From DASXMX01 sp036794395 (GTDB lineage Bacteria; Planctomycetota; Phycisphaerae; Tepidisphaerales; Tepidisphaeraceae), in contig DAIRGS010000041.1 of NCBI GenBank assembly GCA_036794395.1, positions 1 through 34,055 on the forward strand: a DNA stretch of 34,055 nucleotides, written 5' to 3'. Both the position numbers and the translations under genes were made by a program. Below the pieces are notes generated by a model that was not told the origin of the DNA, did not search any database, and was given only the letters and a program-made list of their open reading frames with translations. Shown one piece after another: positions 6,106 through 14,473 of this stretch (the first letter of the stretch is position 1; every line of letters starts with the position of its first letter).

Positions 6106-7521
6106 ATGCCTGTGAAAAATGCAATCGTCGTCGTGTTTGGCGTTTTATTGGAGAGCGCAGTTGTTTTTGGGCAAAGCAGTCCCCTGCCCGGCGCGATCCA
6201 GCCGGGATCAATTCACATTGGGCTGCAACAGATCGCATCGGGGCTGGTCGCCCCGGTGACGGCTATTTCCGCTCCAGGCGATACCAGCGACCTGTTTGTC
6301 GTCGATCAGGGCGGCAAGATTGACGTGATTCATAACGGCGTCATGCAGGCAACACCATTGCTAAACCTCAGCGCGCTCGAAAGCGCCGTGCCGCTCAGCC
6401 CCCAATACGATGAGCGCGGCCTGCTTGGCCTGGTATTCAGTCCTGGATTCAACGATCCCAATAGCCTCGGCTTTCACAAGCTCTACACCTACCAGAGCGA
6501 GGCGACAGGCACCGCCACGGCTAACTTCGCCCCCGCGGCCGGCACCCTTACCAGCGGCATTAACCATCAGAATGTGCTGACCGAATGGACCGTCAGCTCC
6601 ACAAACCCAAACGTGGTGGATACCTCCACCCGACGCGATCTGCTTCGGGAAGACCATCCCGCTCTCAATCACAATGGCGGCACGATCGCCTTTGGCCCCG
6701 ATGGCTATCTCTACCTCGGAATTGGCGACGGTGGCACCGCCAACGACGCCGGCAACGGCCATCTCCCAAACGGAAACGCCCCCGACCTCAGTGTGATCAT
6801 GGGCAAGATGCTTCGCATCGATCCGAACACGCGCACCGGCAATCGGCAATATGGAATCCCCGCGGATAATCCCTTTGTTTCCACCGCGGGGGCGCAGCCG
6901 GAAATTTACGCGTATGGATTGCGAAACCCCTACAAATTCAGTTTCGACCAACCGACCGGCCGCTTGATCGTCGGCGATGTCGGTCAAAACAATATCGAGG
7001 AAGTGGATCTGGTGACCAGTGGCGGAAATTTTGGATGGTCTGCCAAAGAAGGAACATTCCTCTTTAACCGCACCGGCCCAAATGGCGGAACGGTCGGGGC
7101 CAACAGCCCAGGGTCACCCCTGGGATTGATCGATCCCGTTCTCGAATATGATCACACCGCCGGAAGTGCCGTGGTCGGCGGCTTTGTGTATCACGGATCG
7201 CTTCTGCCGCAACTCGACGGCAAGTACGTCTTCGGCGATTTCAGCAACAGCCCCTTCACTGGACCCGCCAACGGGCGACTCTTTTACGCCGATCTGTCCA
7301 CCGGTCAGATCAATGAGTTCAACATGGATGCCCCGCTGGGAATGTGGCTCAAGGGCATCGGTCAGGACGCCAATGGCGAACTTTATGTGCTGGCCAGCCA
7401 GAATCTCGGCCCGGTCGGAAGCACCGGCGTAGTGATCGAAGTAGTCCCCGAGCCCTCTTCGGCACTTCTGGCCACGGCGATTGGGATGCTCAGCCTCGTA
7501 CGCCGCCGACAGATTTTTTGA
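6106..7521 (+). CDS. PQQ-dependent glucose/sorbosone dehydrogenase family protein, PEP-CTERM anchored
   Basis: The 471-residue protein has a signal peptide (cleavage likely after VFG) and a six-bladed propeller domain of the glucose/sorbosone dehydrogenase (GSDH) family. Diagnostic motifs are ERGLLGLVFSPGF, LNHNGGTIAFGPDGYLYLGI (carrying the conserved active-site His-Asn-Gly-Gly), LRIDPN, YGLRNPYKFSFD, DVGQNNIEEVD and NFGWSAKEG. Family members oxidise aldose-type sugars in the periplasm using PQQ, although many relatives have no tested substrate. The C-terminus is VPEP, a hydrophobic helix, then RRRQIF, so it should be surface anchored by the exosortase route. GGAGG lies 7 bases before the ATG. 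Fusion of this enzyme family to a PEP-CTERM tail suggests extracellular sugar or polysaccharide oxidation. Confidence 0.9.
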   Translation: MPVKNAIVVVFGVLLESAVVFGQSSPLPGAIQPGSIHIGLQQIASGLVAPVTAISAPGDTSDLFVVDQGGKIDVIHNGVMQATPLLNLSALESAVPLSPQYDERGLLGLVFSPGFNDPNSLGFHKLYTYQSEATGTATANFAPAAGTLTSGINHQNVLTEWTVSSTNPNVVDTSTRRDLLREDHPALNHNGGTIAFGPDGYLYLGIGDGGTANDAGNGHLPNGNAPDLSVIMGKMLRIDPNTRTGNRQYGIPADNPFVSTAGAQPEIYAYGLRNPYKFSFDQPTGRLIVGDVGQNNIEEVDLVTSGGNFGWSAKEGTFLFNRTGPNGGTVGANSPGSPLGLIDPVLEYDHTAGSAVVGGFVYHGSLLPQLDGKYVFGDFSNSPFTGPANGRLFYADLSTGQINEFNMDAPLGMWLKGIGQDANGELYVLASQNLGPVGSTGVVIEVVPEPSSALLATAIGMLSLVRRRQIF

Positions 7522-7586
7522 TTCTTTTCCACTTGGCTGCGATCATCTTGCACATGAAGTTGATGATCAGCCGAAAGGGAAAGAAC

Positions 7587-8243
7587 ATGTCCTCCGCCGC
7601 TCATCTGAAGCATACCGTCGTTGCAATTTGCGTGCTGATGGTGGGCTGCTCCACCGCATACTACGGCGTATGGGAAAAGCTGGGCTACGAAAAGCGCGAT
7701 ATCCTGGTCTCACGCATCAAGAATGCGAGCAAAGACCAGGAAGAAGCCAAGAAGCAGTTCCAAACCACGCTTGAAAAGTTCCAGGAAGTCACTCACTTCA
7801 ACGGCGGCGACCTTGAAGTCGAGTACAAAAAGCTGAACAGCAGCTATGAGGCCTGTCAGTCGCGTGCTGACGACGTCAGCAAACGTGTCACATCGGTTGA
7901 AAAAGTCGCGGCTGATATGTTTTCCGAGTGGCAGACGGAACTTTCCCAATACAGCGATCAATCTCGCCGTCGCGCCAGCGAGCAGATGCTGGAAGACACC
8001 AAGGTTAAATACGCGAAATTGATCGCCGTCATGAAGCAGGCTGAGAAGCGCATGCAGCCGGTGCTGACTGTCTTTCACGACCAGGTGCTCTTCCTTAAGC
8101 ACAACCTCAATGCCGCCGCGATTGCGTCGTTGAAAGAAACCAGCGCGGGCATCGAATCCGATGTTTCGAAATTGATTCAGGACATGAACGCTTCGATCTC
8201 CGAGGCCAACACGTTCATCAATCAAATGACCAGTGCCAAATAA
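7587..8243 (+). CDS. DUF2959 family lipoprotein
   Basis: The 218-residue product has a short signal ending in VLMVGC, a plausible lipobox, followed by STAYYGVWEKLGYEKRDIL, a hallmark of the DUF2959 family. The rest is almost all helix with heptad-like spacing, consistent with a long coiled coil attached to the envelope. The molecular function of DUF2959 is unknown. An in-frame ATG at 7554 is possible, but MSSAAHLKHT at 7587 gives a normal signal peptide and has AAGGGAAAG upstream. It follows the dehydrogenase on the same strand after 65 bases and may be co-transcribed. Confidence 0.85.
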   Translation: MSSAAHLKHTVVAICVLMVGCSTAYYGVWEKLGYEKRDILVSRIKNASKDQEEAKKQFQTTLEKFQEVTHFNGGDLEVEYKKLNSSYEACQSRADDVSKRVTSVEKVAADMFSEWQTELSQYSDQSRRRASEQMLEDTKVKYAKLIAVMKQAEKRMQPVLTVFHDQVLFLKHNLNAAAIASLKETSAGIESDVSKLIQDMNASISEANTFINQMTSAK

Positions 8244-8277
8244 ATCAAATCCATGCCGAACGGGTAATTCACACAAA

Positions 8278-9734
8278 TTATTTCACGATTCCCCATCCCT
8301 CGGGCAGTCGCTGGCGGCCCAATTCTGATCGCAGCGCGTCCTCGAGGGTCGGATGCGCAAAGGCAAAGCCGGTCGACTCCAGGCGGGCGGGGGAAACCCG
8401 TGCGCCTTCCAATAAGAGATGTTCGCCCATCTCGCCAAAGGCCAACTTCACCGCGGGAGCCGGCAACGGAAGCACGGTGGGGCGTTTAATCACCCGGCCG
8501 AGGGTTTTAACAAACTCCCGATTGGTCACTGGATTCGGAGCGACCGCATTCACTGGTCCGCTTAATTCAGTATCGAAAATCGCCTCGTGCATTACATAAA
8601 CCAGATCATCCAGGGAGATCCAGCTCATGTATTGATTTCCCGAACCGATGACCCCTCCGCCGCCCAGCATGAAAGGCGCGAGCATTGTTGCCAACGCTCC
8701 GCCCCTGGCTGACATCACGATTCCGATGCGCGGATGCACAACGCGAATCCCGCCGTCGATAGCGGGTCGCGACGCGGCTTCCCATTTTTCGCATAGATCC
8801 GGGAGAAAGCCGGCGCCCTTCGGCGACGATTCGGTCAGGATCTCATCGCCCCGATTACCATACATGCCAATGGCCGACGCCGACACCATGACCCGGGGCG
8901 GTTTTTTCAAACCCGCCAGTGTCCGGCTCAGCAAGTCCGTCGACTTCAAACGGCTTTCGACAAATCGCTGTTTACGCTCCTGGGTCCACCGTCCTGCCGC
9001 AAGACTTTCGCCCGAAAGATGCACGACCGCGTCCACACTTTCCAGCGCATCACCATCGATCCGGCCAGCCACCGGGTCCCATTGGATTTCGCCCTTGGAT
9101 CGATCTGGCGAATGTCGCACCAGCACTTGCACGTGATGACCCCCGGTGCGAAGGAAAGCCTTGAGGGCCGTTCCGATCAAACCCGATGCACCCGAGATCG
9201 CAATCCGCAGCGCGCCGGCACTGGCGAATCGAGCATGGCGGGCGAGGTCCCTCTGCATCCGCCGATGACGAAACAAGAACGTTTGATCGAAACTCCTGCG
9301 AATCATACCACTGGCAAACAGTCGCCCAATCGCACCTAAGGGCGGCTCATAATCGATGTGGTCGACCAGAATACTTCGATTGGCGGCACCATCGGGGTCC
9401 GGCAAACACAGATGCGTATGCACCTCAGATTTGAACGGCCCTTCAACCTGCTCATCCTGAAACTTTCGCGGCGGTTCATATCCGAAATGCCGCGCCACCC
9501 ATTTCTTTCGAATCGGGCCGAGCTTCACCGAAAGAGTCGTCTCATCCCCATCGCGAATTCCGCCCTTCTTTTCGATAACGCAAATGTCTTCNNNNNNNNN
9601 NGCACGACGCAGGCACTCAGCTACGTCGGCGCCCACGGCGGAACCAGCCGCTCAAACGCCCCGTCACGCTCGTGCCACGCGAACAGCTCCTGCTGTGACA
9701 CGCCGATCGGGCTGCGGTATTCTACGGACTGCAT
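8278..9734 (-). CDS. SRPBCC-epimerase fusion (TIGR01777/SDR39U1 type), interrupted by assembly gap
   Basis: This is an N-terminal SRPBCC (START-like) domain of about 140 residues joined to an extended SDR epimerase domain. The SDR part shows the Rossmann motif ISGASGLIGTALKAFLRTGG, then HLSGESLAAGRWTQERKQ, SASAIGMYGNRGDE, HPRIGIVMSARGG and NAVAPNPVTNREF. These are typical of TIGR01777, called cell-division inhibitor SulA-like or YfcH in older annotation, function unproven. The true N-terminus starts at the ATG at 9734 (MQSVEYRSPIGVSQQELFAW). Its frame hits TAG just before the ten Ns (9592-9601) and resumes in another frame as DICVIEKKGGIRDG. The break is best explained by the scaffold gap, not by mutation. 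Confidence 0.85.
9592..9601. other. Assembly gap (10 N)
   Basis: Ten ambiguous bases of presumably arbitrary length lie inside the SRPBCC-epimerase gene. The bases at the 9602-9625 edge probably include contig-end error, because homologous proteins run from PPW to GGIRDG over roughly a dozen residues. Confidence 0.95.
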
Positions 9735-9820
9735 GACGACTTACTAACCGGGATTGCCGTGTTTGTAACCAGCAATTGCCAACACACTTTTTCAATTCCA
9801 AAGGATGAGGCGCTCCACCG

Positions 9821-11989
9821 ATGCACCCGGCCGCTCAGCGATCATTTGACGAAGCGATGTCATTGCAGAGGAGCGGTCGCCTCGCCGAGGCCGAAGCGGG
9901 ATACCGAAGCGCGCTTGCGATCGATCCAAATCACGCTGACGCAATGCACTACCTTGGCATCGTTCTGCACCAATTGCAGCGCACCGCCGAAGGCATCAAG
10001 GCAATCGAACGCGCCACGCACTTGTTGCCAGAAAACGCAGGATACTTCTGCAATCTGGGCGTGATCCTTGCCGGGGCAGGCGAACTTCCTCAAGCCATCG
10101 TCGCACTCGAACGCGCGACAATCCTCCGTCCCGATTTCCCAGAGGCATTCAGCAATCTTGGCTCGGCGTTAAAGCGTTCCGGGCACGTTGACCGTGCATC
10201 CGACGCCTACCGTCACGCCATCGCCCTTCGACCGGGCTATGTCGAAGCCCATTTCAATCTCGCATTACTTCTGCACGAACAGGGTGACCTGACCGCAGCC
10301 ATTTCCGAATATCACCGCGCCATCACTCTGAAGCCCGACTACCTTGACGCATTAAGCAATCTCGGTACCGCCCTCCAGGCTGCCGGTCAGTACGAGTCAG
10401 CCGCGCAGACCTACCGACGCGCTATTCAGCTTGCACCGAATAACGCCCAAGCCCACGGCAATCTTGGCAGCACCCTCGGCCTTGTGGGCAAACTGACCGA
10501 AGCCAGGGCTGAACTGACTCAGGCGATTCAGCTCCGTCCCGAAGTGCCGGAATTTCACGCCAATCTCGCAAGCATCCTTCGCGATGAGGATCGGCTCGAT
10601 GAAGCCATGGCGGAGGTGAATGCTGCCCTGTCAATTAATCCTGGCATGCCGCATGCCCTGGGAACCCGTGCAGGAATCTTGAAAGATCGCGGCCAGCTCG
10701 ATGAAGCGATTGCCGCGTATCGAAAGGCGGTCGAAGTATCCGGTGATTCAAAAATTGCCGACAGCCTGCTCCTGACCCTTCATTATCATCCCGACTATGA
10801 TGCCGCCCGCTTGTTCCCCGAGCACGCCCAATGGGAACGGCAATTTGCATCGCGCTACTACGCGACCTGGCCGACACACGCCAATGACCGAAACAGTGAG
10901 CGCCCCGTTCGGATCGGATATGTCGGAGATCTCAGCAATTCCCCAATTGGCCGATTTCTTTTGCCCCTTCTCAAGCATCACGATCGCGCATCTTATCAGG
11001 CTTATTGCTATGCGGATGTCCAGCGACCTGACCCGATGACTGAGAAACTGCGATCGCAAGCATTCCAATGGCGGAATGTGACGGGCCTTGACGATGGGCA
11101 GTTAGCCTCGCAAATCATGGAGGATCAAATCGACATTCTCGTCGATCTTTCCATGCACGGCGGGCGCAATCGATTGCTTACGTTTGCCCGCAAGCCCGCC
11201 CCCGTGCAGGTCACTTACCTCGCCTACGTCAGCACAACAGGCCTGCGCGCGATCGACTATCGCCTGACCGATCCGCAACTCGATCCGACCGGCGACGATC
11301 AGCCTTATTATTCGGAGCGGTCGGTTCGTTTACCAAGAACTTACTGGTGCTATCAGCCGCCCGACAACGCGCCGCCTGTGGCGTCGCTCCCCGCGTTGAC
11401 TTCGGGAACCGTCACATTCGGCTCGATGAATCGTTCCGCGAAGATTACGCCTCAAGCGTTTGCCGCCTGGTGCCAAGTGCTGAAAGCCACTGCTCACTCG
11501 CGCCTGATTCTGCACTGGGGTGAAGGAAGCCATCGCGACGAAGCCCGCCGCAAGCTCAGCCAATATGGGATTGATCCGTCGCGGCTTGAATTCGTCGCGG
11601 CTCTCCCGTTCAACGAATATCTCCAGCAATACAACCGATTCGATATCGCCTTGGATCCTTTCCCCTACCCCGGCGGAACAACCACCTGCGATGCTCTCTG
11701 GATGGGCGTGCCCGTGGTCACGCTCGCCGGCCGCACTGCTTCGTCCCGCGGCGGTTTAAGCATCATGACCAATCTGGCATTGCCCGAACTGGTGGCGCGC
11801 AATGTCGATCAATACATCGAAATCGCCACCGCCCTCGCGACGGATTTTCAAAGACTTGAATTGCTGCGTTCAACGCTTCGCCCGCGCATGCTCGCCTCGC
11901 CTCTCATGGACGCGCCGCAATTTGCGAAGGATGTGGAAACCGCTTTTCGCCAGATGTGGCGAACGCGGTGTGAATCCGGCCATCAGTAG
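9821..11989 (+). CDS. TPR protein with GT41 (SPINDLY/O-GlcNAc transferase-type) domain
   Basis: The 722-residue protein carries about nine TPR repeats (residues 1-312) and a GT41 catalytic region from about residue 364: VRIGYVGDLSNSP, DILVDLSMHGGRNRL, KPAPVQVTYLAYVSTTG, FGSMNRSAKITP, LDPFPYPGGTTTCDALWMGV, and TLAGRTASSRGG. GT41 enzymes transfer GlcNAc or another sugar from a nucleotide donor to Ser/Thr of proteins. Lys541 (in SAKITP) corresponds to the conserved donor-binding lysine, and His446 to a conserved histidine. The position normally His in the first motif (DF.NH in the family) is Ser374 here. WLGYPGTTG is also altered to YLAYVSTTG. Activity may thus be changed. The start ATG has GAGG 10 bases upstream. 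There is no signal peptide. Confidence 0.9.
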   Translation: MHPAAQRSFDEAMSLQRSGRLAEAEAGYRSALAIDPNHADAMHYLGIVLHQLQRTAEGIKAIERATHLLPENAGYFCNLGVILAGAGELPQAIVALERATILRPDFPEAFSNLGSALKRSGHVDRASDAYRHAIALRPGYVEAHFNLALLLHEQGDLTAAISEYHRAITLKPDYLDALSNLGTALQAAGQYESAAQTYRRAIQLAPNNAQAHGNLGSTLGLVGKLTEARAELTQAIQLRPEVPEFHANLASILRDEDRLDEAMAEVNAALSINPGMPHALGTRAGILKDRGQLDEAIAAYRKAVEVSGDSKIADSLLLTLHYHPDYDAARLFPEHAQWERQFASRYYATWPTHANDRNSERPVRIGYVGDLSNSPIGRFLLPLLKHHDRASYQAYCYADVQRPDPMTEKLRSQAFQWRNVTGLDDGQLASQIMEDQIDILVDLSMHGGRNRLLTFARKPAPVQVTYLAYVSTTGLRAIDYRLTDPQLDPTGDDQPYYSERSVRLPRTYWCYQPPDNAPPVASLPALTSGTVTFGSMNRSAKITPQAFAAWCQVLKATAHSRLILHWGEGSHRDEARRKLSQYGIDPSRLEFVAALPFNEYLQQYNRFDIALDPFPYPGGTTTCDALWMGVPVVTLAGRTASSRGGLSIMTNLALPELVARNVDQYIEIATALATDFQRLELLRSTLRPRMLASPLMDAPQFAKDVETAFRQMWRTRCESGHQ

Positions 11990-11991
11990 GA

Positions 11992-12366
11992 TCATTCGTC
12001 CGGCGACGGCGCAAACCAAATCTGATAATAAGAGTTCCCGCCAACGATATCCGCCTTCTGATGTTCTCCATTGACTGTCAATTCTCGCTTTTGAGGATCC
12101 ACGGTGATCGTTTGAGCCGACCGGATCAGCCCACTGAAAACGATATACCGCTCCTGTCCCGGCCGACCAGGCCCGGCCACCCAGATCTGCCCGTTTTTCG
12201 GCGCAGTAAATGATGCCGTGCTTCCTGCCGCCTCGGCAACCAGATCGCCTTTGAACGGCACGCCGTACGGGCGATTGTTTGGCCCGCAGCCGATGATGAA
12301 AAAACCAATAGCAAGGGCGGCGAACGATTTGAGTGCAGACAACCGGGTTGGCATAAGCATCATCAT
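11992..12366 (-). CDS. Small hypothetical lipoprotein
   Basis: The product is about 124 residues with an N-terminal hydrophobic segment ending in FFIIGC, a plausible lipobox, and a short beta-rich domain after it. No family is recognised. Three consecutive ATG codons (12366, 12363, 12360) compete as the start, and the frame also opens with TTG at 12390; a short in-frame hydrophobic leader favours one of the ATGs. The gene runs tail to tail with the GT41 gene, two bases apart, and lies 38 bases downstream of dinB on the same strand, so it may share its transcript. Confidence 0.65.
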   Translation of the reverse strand: MMMLMPTRLSALKSFAALAIGFFIIGCGPNNRPYGVPFKGDLVAEAAGSTASFTAPKNGQIWVAGPGRPGQERYIVFSGLIRSAQTITVDPQKRELTVNGEHQKADIVGGNSYYQIWFAPSPDE

Positions 12367-12404
12367 TCCAAGTGAGCGTTGCAGTTTCAATCGCCGGGGC
12401 TTGC

Positions 12405-13550
12405 CTAACCCTGTCTCCTGATGGCCCGCTTCCCAAACTTCTGATTGATTTGATCCGCGACCGCATCCAACTTCTGATGACGCTGCTGGTTTGGATCGGT
12501 AAACAGGTTCAACTGTCCCTCGCCCACCGACAACCGCTCGGCGGCCGTGCCAATGAGCCGCACTGGTTCAAATCTCCACGCATCGAACAGCGATAGGGCC
12601 GCGGCCCAAAGTTCGGACGTTGCATCGATGGCTGAGTCGAGGGTGGCGGAGCGGTTGATTGTTTTAAAATCCCCGTAGCGGATCTTGAGGCTGATACCGC
12701 GCGCCTTGAGATTATGTTTCCGAAGGCGCGCACCAACTTGCTCTACCTGATCGAGAAGTACCTTACGTACCTCTGCCGGGTCGATCAGATCCGCGCCGAA
12801 GGTGTGTTCGTGACTGATGCTCTTGGCTTCGCGATCGGGGGTGACGGGCCGATTATCGAGCCCGCGCGCCAGCATCACATAGCGCTCGGCATCGGATCCA
12901 AGGTATTTGGCCAGGCGATCGATCGAAGTATTTCGCAAATCCCCCACGGTCCGCACGCCCAAGGTTCCGAGTCGGGCCGCGGTAGCAGCGCCAATCCCCC
13001 ACAGTTTCGTGACCAGCAGGGGGGCTAATGTCGTCTCGGCTTCTTCAGCACCAATCACCACCAGTCCGTCCGGCTTGCGCAAATCCGAGGCGAGTTTCGC
13101 CAGAAATTTATTCGGCGCAACACCCACCGACGCGGTCAGACTCAACTCGCTCCAGATTGTCTCTTTCAATTTACCTGCCACGGCCTCTGCTGATCCCTGC
13201 AAGCGTTCGGTGCCGGTCACATCGAGAAATGCCTCGTCAACACTCAAAGGCTCGACCACCGGCGAAAATCGATCGAGAATTGCAAACATTCGCCGCGAGA
13301 CATCCCGATACCGCTCTCCGCGCACCGGTACGATCACCGCTTGCGGGCATAAACGCTTGGCCGCACTCATGGGTTGAGCAGAATGACATCCAAACGGTCG
13401 GGCCTCGTACGAAGCCGCGGCAACCACACCCCGCGGCCCGTCATGCCCCACCAGTACAGGCTTCCCTTTAAGCGCCGGATTATCCAATTGCTCGACCGAC
13501 GCGAAAAACGCGTCCATGTCGACGTGTAATATTCGTCGGCCGGCATCCAC
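12405..13550 (-). CDS. dinB: DNA polymerase IV
   Basis: This 381-residue Y-family translesion polymerase shows every expected landmark: ILHVDMDAFFASVE (metal-binding Asp and steric-gate Phe), VVAAASYEAR, SVDEAFLDVT (catalytic Asp-Glu), ASVGVAPNKFLAKLASDLRKPDG, the helix-hairpin-helix near KLWGIG, and the little-finger domain. GQLNLF near the C-terminus fits a beta-clamp-binding motif. The start is GTG at 13550, the only reasonable start before the DMDAFF motif. A TACAAT box lies 6 bases upstream (13557-13562), suggesting a leaderless mRNA. I see no clear LexA-type operator. Confidence 0.96.
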   Translation of the reverse strand: MDAGRRILHVDMDAFFASVEQLDNPALKGKPVLVGHDGPRGVVAAASYEARPFGCHSAQPMSAAKRLCPQAVIVPVRGERYRDVSRRMFAILDRFSPVVEPLSVDEAFLDVTGTERLQGSAEAVAGKLKETIWSELSLTASVGVAPNKFLAKLASDLRKPDGLVVIGAEEAETTLAPLLVTKLWGIGAATAARLGTLGVRTVGDLRNTSIDRLAKYLGSDAERYVMLARGLDNRPVTPDREAKSISHEHTFGADLIDPAEVRKVLLDQVEQVGARLRKHNLKARGISLKIRYGDFKTINRSATLDSAIDATSELWAAALSLFDAWRFEPVRLIGTAAERLSVGEGQLNLFTDPNQQRHQKLDAVADQINQKFGKRAIRRQG

Positions 13551-13556
13551 GAATTC

Positions 13557-13562
13557 ATTGTA
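13557..13562 (-). promoter_or_regulatory. Putative -10 box TACAAT of dinB
   Basis: On the minus strand TACAAT is followed by GAATTC and then the GTG start at 13550. TTTACA at 13576-13581 is only 13 bases further upstream, so it is not a normal -35. The box falls in the 39-base gap after the preceding lipoprotein gene. Confidence 0.35.
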
Positions 13563-13589
13563 CCACCGTAGGCCCTGTAAAGACCGGTG

Positions 13590-14375
13590 CTATCGCGCGA
13601 GTGCAACGTTCTTAACGACCCCCGACCACATCCCCTCGAGGTTGTCCGCCAGTTTCGAGAAAGCAACGGATTCAACCCGCCGGCGTGTCTGGTCGACCGC
13701 TGCACTGCTCGTCCATGCGCTGGCAAGCTGCTTCTGGCGTTCAGTCGCCTCGGCGACCCCGTAAACGTACCCGTTTCGCGTGTCGATCAGGATCGCCGAC
13801 GCAGTGCAACTCACCCGCGCCAACTGGTTGGGCGAGAGCCCTATCGTAATTACTGTGAGCGGAGCCGCCACGTCCTCAACATCAAACGATGTATCCAGCG
13901 TGTAAATGAGCAACATATCCGCATGTAGCGCGCCAGCGGCTTCGCGTAGCTCTAAATCGGAATGCAATTGCGGAGAAAGCAGCAGTCGGTTAATCGGCGC
14001 CAGCCCATTCACCAATGGCAGCTTTGCCATGCGATCAAGGACCTTGTCCATATTTTCGATATCGCGTGAGGTAACGATGCTGTAAGCGCCATGCCCCCAG
14101 CTGTCAGTGGTCGACGATCGATACCCATCCTCCTGCACCCGAACGATCGCCACTGCCGCCGGAAGTGAGGCCAACGGCCGTTTGTCGATGGCTTTCACCA
14201 CCGATCCATCACTTTGAATGTCCTTCGCTTCGGGTGAGATGATCGTGCCCAGATTCGCCCCTCGCCCGGGAGTCGCGTATTGCGAACACCCCAGCGGTAC
14301 CAGGGCGGACAGCAAAATGATCGCCGATTGAGCGACGCGCGCGGCACAACCGCAGGAATAAAACGCAATGGACAT
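13590..14375 (-). CDS. Hypothetical lipoprotein
   Basis: The 261-residue protein has a long signal sequence ending LLSALVPLGC, a lipobox, so it is probably anchored in an envelope membrane. The mature part contains AGALHADMLLIYTLDTSFD and ASAILIDTRNGYVYGVAEATE, a pattern seen in periplasmic proteins that measure or assemble beta-sheets, but I cannot name the family. The ATG at 14375 has AAGGAG 7 bases upstream, so this start is well supported. The gene lies 39 bases before dinB on the same strand, but dinB appears to have its own promoter box. Confidence 0.75.
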   Translation of the reverse strand: MSIAFYSCGCAARVAQSAIILLSALVPLGCSQYATPGRGANLGTIISPEAKDIQSDGSVVKAIDKRPLASLPAAVAIVRVQEDGYRSSTTDSWGHGAYSIVTSRDIENMDKVLDRMAKLPLVNGLAPINRLLLSPQLHSDLELREAAGALHADMLLIYTLDTSFDVEDVAAPLTVITIGLSPNQLARVSCTASAILIDTRNGYVYGVAEATERQKQLASAWTSSAAVDQTRRRVESVAFSKLADNLEGMWSGVVKNVALAR

Positions 14376-14473
14376 TGATGCACTCCTTCATGATCGCCTG
14401 AATGGCGAGTCATCAGGTGTAGTGCGCAGCTCCCCCCACGCGTTCAGTGGATTAAAAATTGGAATGACAGGGC

